Positions 32,310 through 40,020 of a stretch of DNA of 64,000 bases are shown here, piece after piece (the first letter of the stretch is position 1; every line of letters begins with the position of its first letter). Made by a program: the position numbers and the translations under genes. The DNA is from Chryseobacterium sp. BGARF1. Lineage in GTDB: Bacteria; Bacteroidota; Bacteroidia; Flavobacteriales; Weeksellaceae. The notes below the pieces were generated by a model. It searched no databases. It saw only the letters and a program-made list of their open reading frames with translations, and was not told where the DNA came from. Where the stretch lies: assembly GCF_001677955.1 (NCBI RefSeq), contig NZ_LELA01000081.1, positions 62,001 to 126,000 of the forward strand, given 5' to 3'.

Positions 32310-33356
32310 TTATTCCGCAAACTTGGGATTAGAAATAAAACTTTTGTCGGACAAAGTCTTTAGAAAAGCAATAATGAATTGCTTTTCCTGAGCGTTCATC
32401 GCAATTCCTAGATGATCATTCTGTTTCAGTTGCGGGTCAAGATTGGGATCATCTTCTACATTATCTGAATAGAAATTGAGCACTGCTTCCAACGTATAAA
32501 ATCTTCCGTCGTGCATGTAAGGCGAAGTATATTCTACATTTCTCAAACTCGGAACTCTGAATTTCATCCAGTCATTTTGGTTAAGCGTCACCCGATGTCG
32601 TCCTGCATCTTTGAACTGAGTATTGTAATACATCCCGGTATTCCTAAAACTTTCATCGGTAAATAATTCTCCGCTGTGACAAGACGCGCATTTTTGCTGA
32701 AACAAAGCCATTCCTTGAGATTCTTCAGAGTTTAACTTTTCTTTTCCCTGCTTGAAACGGTCATATTTTGAATCAGCAGAAATTAAAGTAACCATAAACT
32801 GAGACAATGCTTTCAAAACTCTTTCTCCTGTCATATTTTCGTCTCCATAAGCCTGTTTAAACAATTTTCTGTAAACCTCATCTTTGCTGAGTTTTGCAAT
32901 TGCTTCAGGCATAGAGCTATCCATTTCGTTTACATCCGTCATCGGAATGATCGGTTGTTGGTTTAAATTATGAATTACGCCATCCCACATGTATCGTTTC
33001 AAAAACGCCATATTTTGGATCGGTGGTGCATTTCTGATCCCTAATCTGTCATCAATTCCGTGACTTACCGTGTGACCGTGATGGGTAAACGCATTTTCCT
33101 GAATATGACAAAAACCACATGAAATCGTATTGTTTCTGGAAAGTCTGCCTTCATAAAATAATTTTCTTCCCAACTCCACTCCATTTTTTGTGATAGGATT
33201 TTCTGTTGAGTCGAAAGTAATTTCCGGAAAATAAGAAGGAAACTGAAGATGAACAGTTTCATCTTTTTCTAAAGGTTGAATAACTTCTTCAGAACACGAG
33301 ATGAAATTCAGAAAAGAAATAAAGACCAGTCCGATTTTAAAAATCTGCTTAATCAT
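32310..33356 (-). CDS. Di-heme cytochrome c peroxidase/MbnH-like lipoprotein
   Basis: 348 residues from ATG 33356, which overlaps the MbnP-like stop by 8 bases; an ATG 9 bases upstream is an alternative. Signal with lipobox ISC. Two haem c sites: Cys80-x-x-Cys83-His84 (SCGFCH) and Cys223-x-x-Cys226-His227 (KCASCH), plus LGRKLFYEGRLS and SLRNVEYTSPYMHDGRFYTLE, both typical of the CcpA/MauG family. Next to an MbnP gene this is MbnH, the di-heme enzyme that, in methanotrophs, oxidises a Trp of MbnP to kynurenine. Fully exported and probably membrane-anchored. Confidence 0.88.
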   Translation of the reverse strand: MIKQIFKIGLVFISFLNFISCSEEVIQPLEKDETVHLQFPSYFPEITFDSTENPITKNGVELGRKLFYEGRLSRNNTISCGFCHIQENAFTHHGHTVSHGIDDRLGIRNAPPIQNMAFLKRYMWDGVIHNLNQQPIIPMTDVNEMDSSMPEAIAKLSKDEVYRKLFKQAYGDENMTGERVLKALSQFMVTLISADSKYDRFKQGKEKLNSEESQGMALFQQKCASCHSGELFTDESFRNTGMYYNTQFKDAGRHRVTLNQNDWMKFRVPSLRNVEYTSPYMHDGRFYTLEAVLNFYSDNVEDDPNLDPQLKQNDHLGIAMNAQEKQFIIAFLKTLSDKSFISNPKFAE

Positions 33357-34176
33357 TGTGAACATGGTCTACTTTAAACATTTTGGTTAAATTATTCGTC
33401 ACATTCACCAAATGCTGATTAGAACCCATGGCCATATCATTTGTTGTGGAAAGGCTTATTGCTGTTTCTCCGCTTAAATATTGATTAAAATCTGCCAAAA
33501 TATGAATGGAAGGTTTTATACTTGCAGAAACTCTTGCTGTTGTGGGAAGGTCTAAAATTACTTCACGATATAAATCCGGAGTATTGTTTGCGGTAACATT
33601 TCCCATGTTTCCGGTGTGATTCATAAATTCTGTATTAGCAGAACCTATCCCGTATTTTCCTTCCAATTTCACGAAAATATATCCTGCAGCCCAAGACCAG
33701 GTGAGACTTTCTTTTTTAGCTTTTTCCCAAAATTCTGCCTGTCCGTTTTGTCCGAGTAAATACGCGTTCTGACTGATTCCCAATCCGAATTTTATTTTTT
33801 TATAATTGTTTTTTGGAATTTCATCTAAATCTACATAAACAATTCCCGCAACTGCCTTTTCCTGATTGATGATAAAAGCACCTTTATCAGGATTATTTTC
33901 GTGGTATTTAAATTCATTTCCGTTTTCATCGATTAAACTGATGTTGCTGATGACGTATTTTAAAGTTGAAAACTGATGTTTTTGTCCGTTTGAAGAGGTT
34001 TGCGTTGTCTGATTGAAAACAATATCTCCTAAATTATTGAAACCGTTTTCGAACTTCAGCTGAATTTTTCCTTTTGTTTCTGGTGATGAATCTTCTTCAT
34101 CGCTGTTTCTACATGATGTAAAAGTGAAAAAAGTAAAGGCAATAAATAATAATGATAAAAATTTATAAATTTTCAT
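33349..34176 (-). CDS. MbnP-like copper-binding lipoprotein
   Basis: 275 residues: lipoprotein signal (LLFIAFTFFTFTSC), then KIQLKFENGFNNLGDIVFNQ, FSTLKYVISNISL, and the key segment SLTWSWAAGYIFVKLEGKYG near residues 153-172, where MbnP proteins carry the Trp that becomes kynurenine. The C-terminus VDHVHND is His-containing. MbnP binds Cu(I) in the periplasm of methanotrophs. Here it is the first gene of mbnP-mbnH-OMP. The exact modified Trp is not assignable by eye because two Trp are in the segment. Confidence 0.85.
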   Translation of the reverse strand: MKIYKFLSLLFIAFTFFTFTSCRNSDEEDSSPETKGKIQLKFENGFNNLGDIVFNQTTQTSSNGQKHQFSTLKYVISNISLIDENGNEFKYHENNPDKGAFIINQEKAVAGIVYVDLDEIPKNNYKKIKFGLGISQNAYLLGQNGQAEFWEKAKKESLTWSWAAGYIFVKLEGKYGIGSANTEFMNHTGNMGNVTANNTPDLYREVILDLPTTARVSASIKPSIHILADFNQYLSGETAISLSTTNDMAMGSNQHLVNVTNNLTKMFKVDHVHND

Positions 34177-34263
34177 TTTTTGATTTTTTAGTGATAAATA
34201 TGTTAGCTTAATTCAGGATAAGAAATATTGATAACAGTTTGTAATCTTTAAAATTTGAAAAGA

Positions 34264-34424
34264 TTTTTTTACGCAAAGATTCTTGTATTTAAACTTTATA
34301 TTTTAGAAAGCAAAGGCAAATAAATTTGCATCGCGAAGCGTGAGCAACAGCTTTATCAATCAATTTATTGATTTTTCTTTGCCTACTTAAATCAAAATTA
34401 TTTTAATACTTCTTTGCGTTAAAT
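34264..34424. repeat. 160-bp intergenic element with ACGCAAAGA ends
   Basis: The left end has TTTTTTACGCAAAGATTCTT; the right end, reverse-complemented, reads ATTTAACGCAAAGAAG. Inside are the small hairpin ATCAAT-TT-ATTGAT and CGCGAAGCG. No open frame. It resembles the element at 8220-8387 in size and layout (terminal inverted repeats with internal small pairs) but not in sequence. Together with the next element it fills the 447-base gap 34177-34623. Confidence 0.5.
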
Positions 34425-34472
34425 AACTAACTATTGATATTCATTATTTAACCTGAACTCAAATTATATTGA

Positions 34473-34603
34473 GACGCCCCATCGCGATAGGGATGGAAGC
34501 GGTTATCCTTTTTTTGGATTCTGACGCTAGGAAGAATCTAAAAAAAGATATGAGCGGACAGCCCGACCCAAGCGGCTGGAAAAGCCAAGGAAAGGGAATC
34601 GCC
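34473..34603 (+). ncRNA. Structured GC-richer element, Flavo-1-like RNA candidate
   Basis: A sharply GC-richer block in an AT-rich gap: CCCCATCGCGATAGGG near-palindrome (34477-34492), GGATGGAAGCGG, then a 14-pair hairpin 34507-34520/34533-34546, then GAGCGGACAGCCCGACCC, hairpin GGCT-GGAA-AAGCC and GGGAATCGCCC. From memory the GGATGGAAGCGG...AGCGGACAGCCCGACCC pairing recurs in Flavobacteriia and spirochaetes and may be the Flavo-1 motif. The family name and strand are uncertain; the structure itself is seen. Confidence 0.45.
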
Positions 34604-34623
34604 CAAAATAATAAAAAGGAATA

Positions 34624-34992
34624 CTAAAAAACCGGCGGTCTGAAAATGTGTTTTAAAAACAGAAACGAGTAGCCTGTTTTGTAAAGAAAATTGGTTGTAG
34701 AAAAGATTGACTTTTCTGTGGAATTAACGGTTATAATTTCAGGAAGGACGTAGATGTCGAGTAATTTCTGCCCTGAATTTTTTGTTTTGTGTAAAGGCGA
34801 AGAATCGGTATCGGTGGTTTTTGATAATTGTTTAGCAAGGTAACATTTACCATTACAGTTGAGCGTAACATTTTTTCTGTTGACGCAGAGTTCTTCGCTG
34901 ATATATTGATAATTTACAGCATACTCCACCAACGGAATCAGAGGCCTGAAAACCGTAAAAAAGGTAAGAAATATGCTGCAAATTAAATTCAA
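34624..34992 (-). CDS. Small CxGKC-motif envelope protein, copy 1
   Basis: 122 residues: one hydrophobic N-terminal segment (ICSIFLTFFTVFRPLIPLVEYA), then YQYISEELCVNRKNVTLNCNGKCYLAKQLSK with three Cys (C36, C45, C49 approximately) in the form C-x8-C-N-G-K-C, and a C-terminus ending FRPPVF. A paralogue at 36823-37185 shares the same architecture. It starts 4 bases after the superoxide dismutase stop, so it is in that operon. No named family was recognised; soft-metal binding is plausible from the Cys motif and context. Confidence 0.7.
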   Translation of the reverse strand: MNLICSIFLTFFTVFRPLIPLVEYAVNYQYISEELCVNRKNVTLNCNGKCYLAKQLSKTTDTDSSPLHKTKNSGQKLLDIYVLPEIITVNSTEKSIFSTTNFLYKTGYSFLFLKHIFRPPVF

Positions 34993-34996
34993 AAGA

Positions 34997-35671
34997 TTAT
35001 TTTTTGCTTAACGCTTCGTCATATCTTCTGCTGATCTCTTTCCAGTTGGTTACGTTCCAGATCGCAGTTAAATAATCCGCTCTTTTGTTCTGATATTTCA
35101 GATAATAAGCGTGCTCCCAAACGTCGATCCCGAAGATTGGAGTTCCTTTTTCTTCTACAACATCCATCAAAGGGTTATCTTGGTTTGGTGTTGAAGAAAC
35201 GAATAATTTTCCGCTTTTATCAACAGAAAGCCATGCCCAACCCGAACCGAAACGGTCTGCTCCGGCTTTGCTCATTTTTTCTTTAAAAGCATCTATGCTT
35301 CCGAAAGCATCGGTAATTGCTTTTGTTAATTTTGCAGATGGTTTTGTGTCTTTTTGTGGTGTAAGAACCGTCCAGAACAACTCGTGGTTGTAGTGACCTC
35401 CCGCATTATTTCTTACAGCCATTGGTAAAGTTCCCGCTTTTGAAAGAATTTCAAATAAAGTTTGCTTTTCCTGTGGAGTTCCGGCAATTGCTTTATTCAA
35501 ATTGGCAACATAAGCTGCAGCATGTTTTGAATAGTGAATTTCCATAGTTTGTGCATCGATATTACCTTCCAATGCATTGTATGCGTACGGTAAAGGCGTC
35601 TGCTTAAACTGTGCAAACGCAAACTGCGCCGCAAAAACCGCACTTAGTGCAGCGATTTTAAAAATCTTCAT
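34997..35671 (-). CDS. Exported Fe/Mn superoxide dismutase
   Basis: 224 residues with a clear signal peptide ([21 protein letters not shown]), so it acts in the periplasm, unlike most Fe/Mn SODs. The fold is intact: [13 protein letters not shown] with the first His, [13 protein letters not shown] with the second His, and [15 protein letters not shown] with Asp and His ligands. It removes superoxide formed near the respiratory chain. Upstream, 123 bases separate it from the SCO gene; downstream the CxGKC gene is 4 bases away. Confidence 0.93.
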   Translation of the reverse strand: MKIFKIAALSAVFAAQFAFAQFKQTPLPYAYNALEGNIDAQTMEIHYSKHAAAYVANLNKAIAGTPQEKQTLFEILSKAGTLPMAVRNNAGGHYNHELFWTVLTPQKDTKPSAKLTKAITDAFGSIDAFKEKMSKAGADRFGSGWAWLSVDKSGKLFVSSTPNQDNPLMDVVEEKGTPIFGIDVWEHAYYLKYQNKRADYLTAIWNVTNWKEISRRYDEALSKK

Positions 35672-35707
35672 AACTTTTTGTTTATATGGTTTAACATTTA
35701 TTTTTTA

Positions 35708-35795
35708 ATCTGGGTTGGAAGCAGGGTGATGGAAGATAGATGTCTTTTTTCGGTGCCGTCAAAACTTCCAGTATCTAACTTCAAACTTCCTGCCT
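35708..35795. repeat. GGAAG/CTTCC imperfect inverted repeat
   Basis: GGTTGGAAGCAGGGTGATGG and TGGAAGATAGAT on the left face CTTCCAGTATCTAACTTC and CTTCCTGCC on the right. It lies in the gap between the SCO and SOD genes and shares the word CTTCCAG with 37452-37490, suggesting a dispersed repeat class. Confidence 0.35.
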
Positions 35796-36478
35796 TATTT
35801 TAATAATTTCTTGATATCCTCAATTAAAATTTCCCGATCGGGATGAAATTTTCCGTTCAATTTAGGCATTTTTCCTTCGGCGTCTTCATAATTCAACCCT
35901 GAATAATAGAGAATCGGCATATTTTCTTTGTTGTAGCGACAACGGATATTTCCTTCTTTATCAACTAAAGCGATCATTCCGCTGTGATTGAGATTTTCGC
36001 TTTCATCTTCTTTGTCACCGACATAAATGTCAAACTTATCAGCAAGATCTCCAATATAAGTTCGGTCACCTGTCAGAAAATGCCAGTTGGGAGATTTTGC
36101 GCCAATCTTTTGCGCGTGTTGTTTTAATAATTCGGGAGTATCATTTTCAGGGTCGATGCTTATTGAAATAATTCCAAAATCGGGATCATTGATCTCATCT
36201 TCAATAAATCTCATATTGGTATTCATCACCGGACAAATCGTTGGGCATTTGCTGAAGAAAAATTCAACTAAATATACTTTCCCAAGCATATCTTTATTGG
36301 TGATCTTTTTATTGTTCTGATCCGTCAGTTCAAAATCCGGAACTTTCATCACGGTATAAAGACTGCTTTTAAAATAGCTCATCCCAACACCAATTCCCAA
36401 AAACAACAATGCAATAACCGCAATCGGAATAATGATTTTCTTTTTTGCGCTGCTCTCGGTCTTTTTATTTTTGGACAT
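35795..36478 (-). CDS. SCO/SenC-family copper chaperone
   Basis: 227 residues from ATG 36478. One membrane anchor (residues 14-33, [20 protein letters not shown]) and a thioredoxin-like domain facing the periplasm with Cys78 and Cys82 (KCPTICPVM) and a His in NHSGMI, the three copper ligands of SCO. It delivers copper to CuA of cytochrome oxidase. A start 27 bases upstream is possible but overlaps the YHS gene by 41 bases; from 36478 the overlap is 14. Translation is probably coupled. Confidence 0.92.
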   Translation of the reverse strand: MSKNKKTESSAKKKIIIPIAVIALLFLGIGVGMSYFKSSLYTVMKVPDFELTDQNNKKITNKDMLGKVYLVEFFFSKCPTICPVMNTNMRFIEDEINDPDFGIISISIDPENDTPELLKQHAQKIGAKSPNWHFLTGDRTYIGDLADKFDIYVGDKEDESENLNHSGMIALVDKEGNIRCRYNKENMPILYYSGLNYEDAEGKMPKLNGKFHPDREILIEDIKKLLK

Positions 36479-36740
36479 ACTTCTCAGGATTTTTCTTAAA
36501 CTCATCCTTACAGTAGCTACTGCAAAAACCGTACGTTTTTCCTTTGTAAACTACCGTGTCTTTCATATCGTCTTCCGTTTTCATCTCACAGATCGGATCG
36601 ATAGCATTGGCAAACTTTACTTTTTGAGCAGTCGTTTTGGTAGTTGTATTTTTCTTTTTATGCTTTACTTTAGGCGTTTCCTGCGCACAGGCGAATAATG
36701 AAACAGACAATAATGCTGTTAAGATAACTTTAGATGTCAT
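36465..36740 (-). CDS. YHS-domain lipoprotein
   Basis: 91 residues: lipoprotein signal ([12 protein letters not shown], lipobox LFAC), a Lys-rich linker, and a YHS domain at about residues 44-91: [20 protein letters not shown] and [19 protein letters not shown] with three Cys. YHS domains bind copper or other soft metals. It overlaps the SCO gene and is the first gene of a unit that delivers copper, probably as a donor to SCO or a scavenger. Confidence 0.88.
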   Translation of the reverse strand: MTSKVILTALLSVSLFACAQETPKVKHKKKNTTTKTTAQKVKFANAIDPICEMKTEDDMKDTVVYKGKTYGFCSSYCKDEFKKNPEKYVQK

Positions 36741-36822
36741 TAAATAGAATTTAAAATTAAGTTTAATTAATATGAATATAAGCCTTGATAAAGATCAAAA
36801 CTAAAGTTTCAGGTCAAACAAA

Positions 36823-37185
36823 TTAAACTAAAGGAGGATGGAATATTCGGGAAAAATATTCTGAAGAATGTAATTGAATATGATTTGAATTCGGCTTTTC
36901 TGATTTTAAATCAGCTTTACCGATATTTGAAAATGACAGGATTTCATGAGATAAAAAAACATCTAAACCTGCAATCTTAATATTTTGAGCATTATTAGAT
37001 TCCTTTTCGGTCTTTGCTAATTCTTTTTTTATAAAACACTTTCCTTTACAATCAGATTCTATAATTTTTCTCTTCTCACAAAGGTTTTTCACAATGTAAT
37101 CGTAATTGATTGCATAATTTAACATTGGCAAAACGGGACGAATTGCAATGGTAAATACGATGAAAAAGGATAAGAAAAACTTCAA
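36823..37185 (-). CDS. Small CxGKC-motif envelope protein, copy 2
   Basis: 120 residues: hydrophobic start (FFLSFFIVFTIAIRPVLPMLNYA), then NYDYIVKNLCEKRKIIESDCKGKCFIKKELAK, the same C-x-G-K-C layout as the protein at 34624-34992, and an FHPPLV C-terminus. About a third of residues are shared. TATATTTG, an exact -7 element on the minus strand, lies at 37202-37209, so it has its own promoter. It probably has the same role as copy 1 in the metal island. Confidence 0.7.
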   Translation of the reverse strand: MKFFLSFFIVFTIAIRPVLPMLNYAINYDYIVKNLCEKRKIIESDCKGKCFIKKELAKTEKESNNAQNIKIAGLDVFLSHEILSFSNIGKADLKSEKPNSNHIQLHSSEYFSRIFHPPLV

Positions 37186-37201
37186 GTATCAATCTTTAGT
37201 A

Positions 37202-37209
37202 CAAATATA
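37202..37209 (-). promoter_or_regulatory. -7 element of CxGKC copy 2
   Basis: Minus-strand TATATTTG, exact TAnnTTTG, 17 bases before the ATG. The next 280 bases (37210-37489) hold only repeats. Confidence 0.55.
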
Positions 37210-37276
37210 GTGTACAAAATTTGTTTATGCATTAATTTATGATGAAAGTCAGGTAAGATGGACGTTTTTATTTCCC

Positions 37277-37353
37277 CACAGATTGCACGGATTTGCACAG
37301 ATGTCTGCATTGATTATTTTTAAATCTGCTCTATCTCCAAAATCTGCGTGAGA
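37277..37353. repeat. CACAGATTG/CACGGATTTG unit repeat
   Basis: Three near-direct units, CACAGATTG, CACGGATTTG and CACAGATG, occur in a row from 37277; ATCTGC and AATCTGCGTG on the right are their inverted partner. Non-coding. Similar ACAGATTTGCACAGATG-type arrays are, from memory, common between genes in Bacteroidota. Confidence 0.45.
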
Positions 37354-37361
37354 TAAATTTT

Positions 37362-37409
37362 GGCTAAAGCCGAATGCAATTTAAAATTAAAAGATGGGCT
37401 AAAGCCCAT
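37362..37409. repeat. Two GGCTAAAGCC hairpins
   Basis: GGCTAAAGCC (37362-37371) and ATGGGCTAAAGCCCAT (37394-37409) share one palindromic core with different arm lengths, 22 bases apart. This layout parallels the CTCCTACGGAG pair at 13679-13753. The plus-strand frame that runs through it has no protein-like features. Confidence 0.6.
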
Positions 37410-37451
37410 CCCTATTGATGAAAAATTATTAGAAACTTTTGTAGTCTGTTT

Positions 37452-37490
37452 GGAAACTTCCAGCATCGAGCTTCTGTCTTCCAGCATCAT
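37452..37490. repeat. CTTCCAGCATC direct repeat
   Basis: CTTCCAGCATC occurs twice, with GAGCTTCTGT between. It abuts the stop of the P-type ATPase gene. Probably a dispersed intergenic repeat. Confidence 0.4.
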
Positions 37491-39436
37491 TAAAACTTCA
37501 TTCTCTGAATTCTCACTGCATTTAAGATTGCCAATAATGCAACCCCAACATCAGCAAAAACAGCTTCCCACATCGTTGCCAAACCTCCTGCTCCTAAAAC
37601 TAAAACAATAGCTTTCACTGCAAATGCTAAAATTATATTTTGCCAAACTATCTTTTTAGTTTGCTTTCCGATATTGATTGCCATTGGGATTTTGCTCGGT
37701 TTGTCATCCTGGATTACGACATCGGCAGTTTCAATGGTTGCATCACTTCCCAATCCGCCCATCGCAATTCCGACATCGCTTAAAGCAACAACGGGAGCAT
37801 CATTTACTCCATCACCAACAAAAGCAACAGTTTGATTTTTTGCTTTCAGTTCTTTGACTTTATTTACTTTATCTTCGGGAAGTAAGTCTCCGAAAGCATT
37901 TTCAATTCCCAATTCATTGGCTACAAATTGTACAACAGAAGTTTTATCGCCGCTCAACATCGTCGTTTTTACATTCAATGCTTTTAGTTTATTGATCGTT
38001 AACTGAGCATCTTCTTTGATGGAATCTGCGATGGTAAGATATCCAACAAACTTTTTATCATAAGCAACTGCAATTAAAGTATAAACAATATTTTCAGTTT
38101 TCAGATTGTAGCTAATGTTAAATTTATCCATCAGCTTAAAGTTTCCAACCAACAATTCTTTTCCGCTAATCGTTGCTTTTAAACCGTGACCTGCAATTTC
38201 TTCTACATCTTCCAGTTGAATCGAATGATCAATTTCGCCCACAAACTGATGAATAGCAGTTGCTACAGGATGTGTGCTCTGGCTTTCAAGTGTATTGACC
38301 AGTTTTAAAATTTCATCTTTATTAAATTCATTTCCAAAATTCACTTCCTGAACCTTGAAAACGCCTTCAGTCATCGTTCCTGTTTTATCCATCACAACGT
38401 TTTGAACATTCGCCAAAACATCCAGAAAATTACTTCCTTTAAACAAGATTCCGTTTTTGCTACCCGCTCCAATTCCGCCAAAATAACCCAATGGAATGGA
38501 AATCACCAATGCACAAGGACAAGAGATCACTAAGAAAATCAACGCTCGGTACAGCCAACTTTTAAACTGATAATCTTCAACGAAAAAATAAGGTAAAAAA
38601 GTAATTCCAATCGCCAGAAATACAACAATAGGAGTATAAACTTTAGCAAATTTTCTGATAAATAATTCTGTAGGAGCTTTTTGAGAGGTCGCATTCTGAA
38701 CCATTTCTAAAATTTTACTCAGTTTACTGTCTTTATAAGCGGTCGTCACTTTTACCTGACTGACAGTATTTAGATTGATCATTCCGGCTAAAACCATTTC
38801 GCCTTTAAATCTTGTATCAGGTTTACTTTCTCCGGTAAGAGCGGAGGTATTGAAAGAAGATTTCTCAGAAAGTAATTCACCATCCAAACCCAGTTTTTCG
38901 CCAGATTTTAATTGAATAATATCGCCAATATTTACTTTTTCAGCTTTTATAACTTTGGGAGTTCCATTTTCTAAAACGGTTACTTCATCAGGACGCTGAT
39001 CGAGAAGAGATTTAATATTGGTTTTTGCTTTCGTAACAGCCATTGCCTGAAAAACTTCACCCACAGAATAAAACAGCATCACAGCAACACCTTCAGGATA
39101 TTCTCCAATCGCAAAAGCACCAATTGTAGCAATTCCCATCAGAAAAAATTCTGAGAAAACATCGCCTTTAACAATACTTTCGTAGGCTTCTTTTAAAACA
39201 GGAATTCCCACAGGAATATAGGCTATCAAATACCAAACAAGACGCACCCAACCGTTAAACCAATTGTTTTCAATGAAATTATCAAACGTAATTCCTATTA
39301 AAAGCAAAACAAATGATATGATTGCCGGCAAGAAAAGCTGAAGCGTTGATTTATCTTGAACCTCGTGGGAATGATCATGGTCGTGACCTTCGTGGTTATG
39401 CTCTTTTTTAGGTTTTGTAGTGCAACATTCTTCCAT
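37490..39436 (-). CDS. Heavy-metal P1B-type ATPase, Zn/Cd-type
   Basis: 648 residues from ATG 39436 (MEECCTTKPK); the upstream in-frame ATG at 39511 lies inside the Fur gene. No HMA domain; instead a His-rich tail (KEHNHEGHDHDHSHE, residues 11-25). Catalytic features are TGES (201-204), CPC (306-308, transmembrane metal site) and DKTGTMTEG (phosphorylated Asp350), with STHPVA later and an Asp in ADVGVALLAILNAVR in the last membrane pair, typical of Zn/Cd/Pb exporters rather than Cu. It exports metal from the cytosol. A Fur-family gene precedes it by 44 bases. Confidence 0.9.
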   Translation of the reverse strand: MEECCTTKPKKEHNHEGHDHDHSHEVQDKSTLQLFLPAIISFVLLLIGITFDNFIENNWFNGWVRLVWYLIAYIPVGIPVLKEAYESIVKGDVFSEFFLMGIATIGAFAIGEYPEGVAVMLFYSVGEVFQAMAVTKAKTNIKSLLDQRPDEVTVLENGTPKVIKAEKVNIGDIIQLKSGEKLGLDGELLSEKSSFNTSALTGESKPDTRFKGEMVLAGMINLNTVSQVKVTTAYKDSKLSKILEMVQNATSQKAPTELFIRKFAKVYTPIVVFLAIGITFLPYFFVEDYQFKSWLYRALIFLVISCPCALVISIPLGYFGGIGAGSKNGILFKGSNFLDVLANVQNVVMDKTGTMTEGVFKVQEVNFGNEFNKDEILKLVNTLESQSTHPVATAIHQFVGEIDHSIQLEDVEEIAGHGLKATISGKELLVGNFKLMDKFNISYNLKTENIVYTLIAVAYDKKFVGYLTIADSIKEDAQLTINKLKALNVKTTMLSGDKTSVVQFVANELGIENAFGDLLPEDKVNKVKELKAKNQTVAFVGDGVNDAPVVALSDVGIAMGGLGSDATIETADVVIQDDKPSKIPMAINIGKQTKKIVWQNIILAFAVKAIVLVLGAGGLATMWEAVFADVGVALLAILNAVRIQRMKF

Positions 39437-39452
39437 AACAAATAATTTTAAA

Positions 39453-39488
39453 CAAATATAGAGTGAACGCGAATGCAATACTATTGCA
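39453..39488 (-). promoter_or_regulatory. P-ATPase promoter with Fur-type 7-1-7 palindrome
   Basis: TATATTTG on the minus strand (39453-39460) precedes the ATPase ATG by 16 bases. Just upstream, 39474-39488 reads TGCAATA-C-TATTGCA, a perfect 7-1-7 palindrome of the shape bound by Fur-family dimers. It overlaps the -33 region and includes the TAG stop of the Fur-family gene. Confidence 0.65.
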
Positions 39489-39900
39489 AACTTTCGAGAC
39501 AGTTTTCGCAAATACCTTTGGCAAAAAGCCTTATTTCATCAATTCTAAAATCGGTTTTCATGCTTTCGGGGAAAGAAATATCTTCTTTGCAAGTCGTTTG
39601 TTTGCAGATCTTGCAGTAGAAATGCAAATGCCAGTCTTTATGCGTTTTTTCGTTGCAATCATCATGACAAAGCTTGTATTTTGTTGTTGTATTTTCCTGA
39701 ATGCTGTGAACAATTCCTTTTTCTTCGAAGGTTTTTAATGTTCTGTAAATTGTGGTTCGATCCGCATTTTCAAAATAATTTTCGATCTCGGACAAAGACA
39801 AAGCTGTTTCTTGTGAACTTAAAAAATCGTAAACCAAGATCCTCATACTCGTAGGTTTGGTATTTTTGTCGATGAGCTTATTTTCGATCTTTTGTTTCAT
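39481..39900 (-). CDS. Fur-family transcriptional regulator, Zur-like
   Basis: 139 residues: N-terminal winged helix (LSLSEIENYFENADRTTIYRTLKTFEEKGIVHS) and C-terminal dimer domain with a CKIC/CENC structural zinc site and His residues in KDWHLHFYCKICKQTTC. Its closeness to a Zn/Cd-type exporter and to a 7-1-7 palindrome in the exporter's promoter suggests it senses zinc or a related metal. Binding to that palindrome is inference. Minus-strand TAACTTTG -7 lies at 39931-39938. Confidence 0.9.
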   Translation of the reverse strand: MKQKIENKLIDKNTKPTSMRILVYDFLSSQETALSLSEIENYFENADRTTIYRTLKTFEEKGIVHSIQENTTTKYKLCHDDCNEKTHKDWHLHFYCKICKQTTCKEDISFPESMKTDFRIDEIRLFAKGICENCLESLQ

Positions 39901-39930
39901 AATATTAAGCTTTCATTGGTAAAAGCCTTT

Positions 39931-39938
39931 CAAAGTTA
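39931..39938 (-). promoter_or_regulatory. -7 element of Fur-family gene
   Basis: Minus-strand TAACTTTG, exact TAnnTTTG, about 30 bases before the ATG at 39900. Confidence 0.5.
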
Positions 39939-39971
39939 GCTTTTTAGAATATATTTTAATGTTTTAAATCA

Positions 39972-40005
39972 AAAAAAAGAGCCTTTGCATTTCTACAAAG
40001 ACTCC
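39972..40005 (-). terminator. Terminator of susCD operon 1
   Basis: On the minus strand GAGTCTTTG, loop, CAAAGGCTC then a run of T: an imperfect 9-pair stem, 16 bases after the SusD stop. Confidence 0.7.
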
Positions 40006-40020
40006 AAAATAAAATCAAAA

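Noticed and set aside
32310..33356. Ordinary cytochrome c peroxidase for peroxide detoxification only
   Set aside because: The overlapping MbnP-like gene makes the MbnH assignment more likely, though peroxide activity cannot be excluded.
37360..37611. 83-codon plus-strand open frame over the ATPase 3' end
   Set aside because: It runs through the GGCTAAAGCC hairpins and then antisense to the P-type ATPase; no start signal and no protein-like pattern.
39436..39511. Longer N-terminus for the P-type ATPase
   Set aside because: It lies in the 3' end of the Fur-family gene and upstream of the ATPase -7 element.
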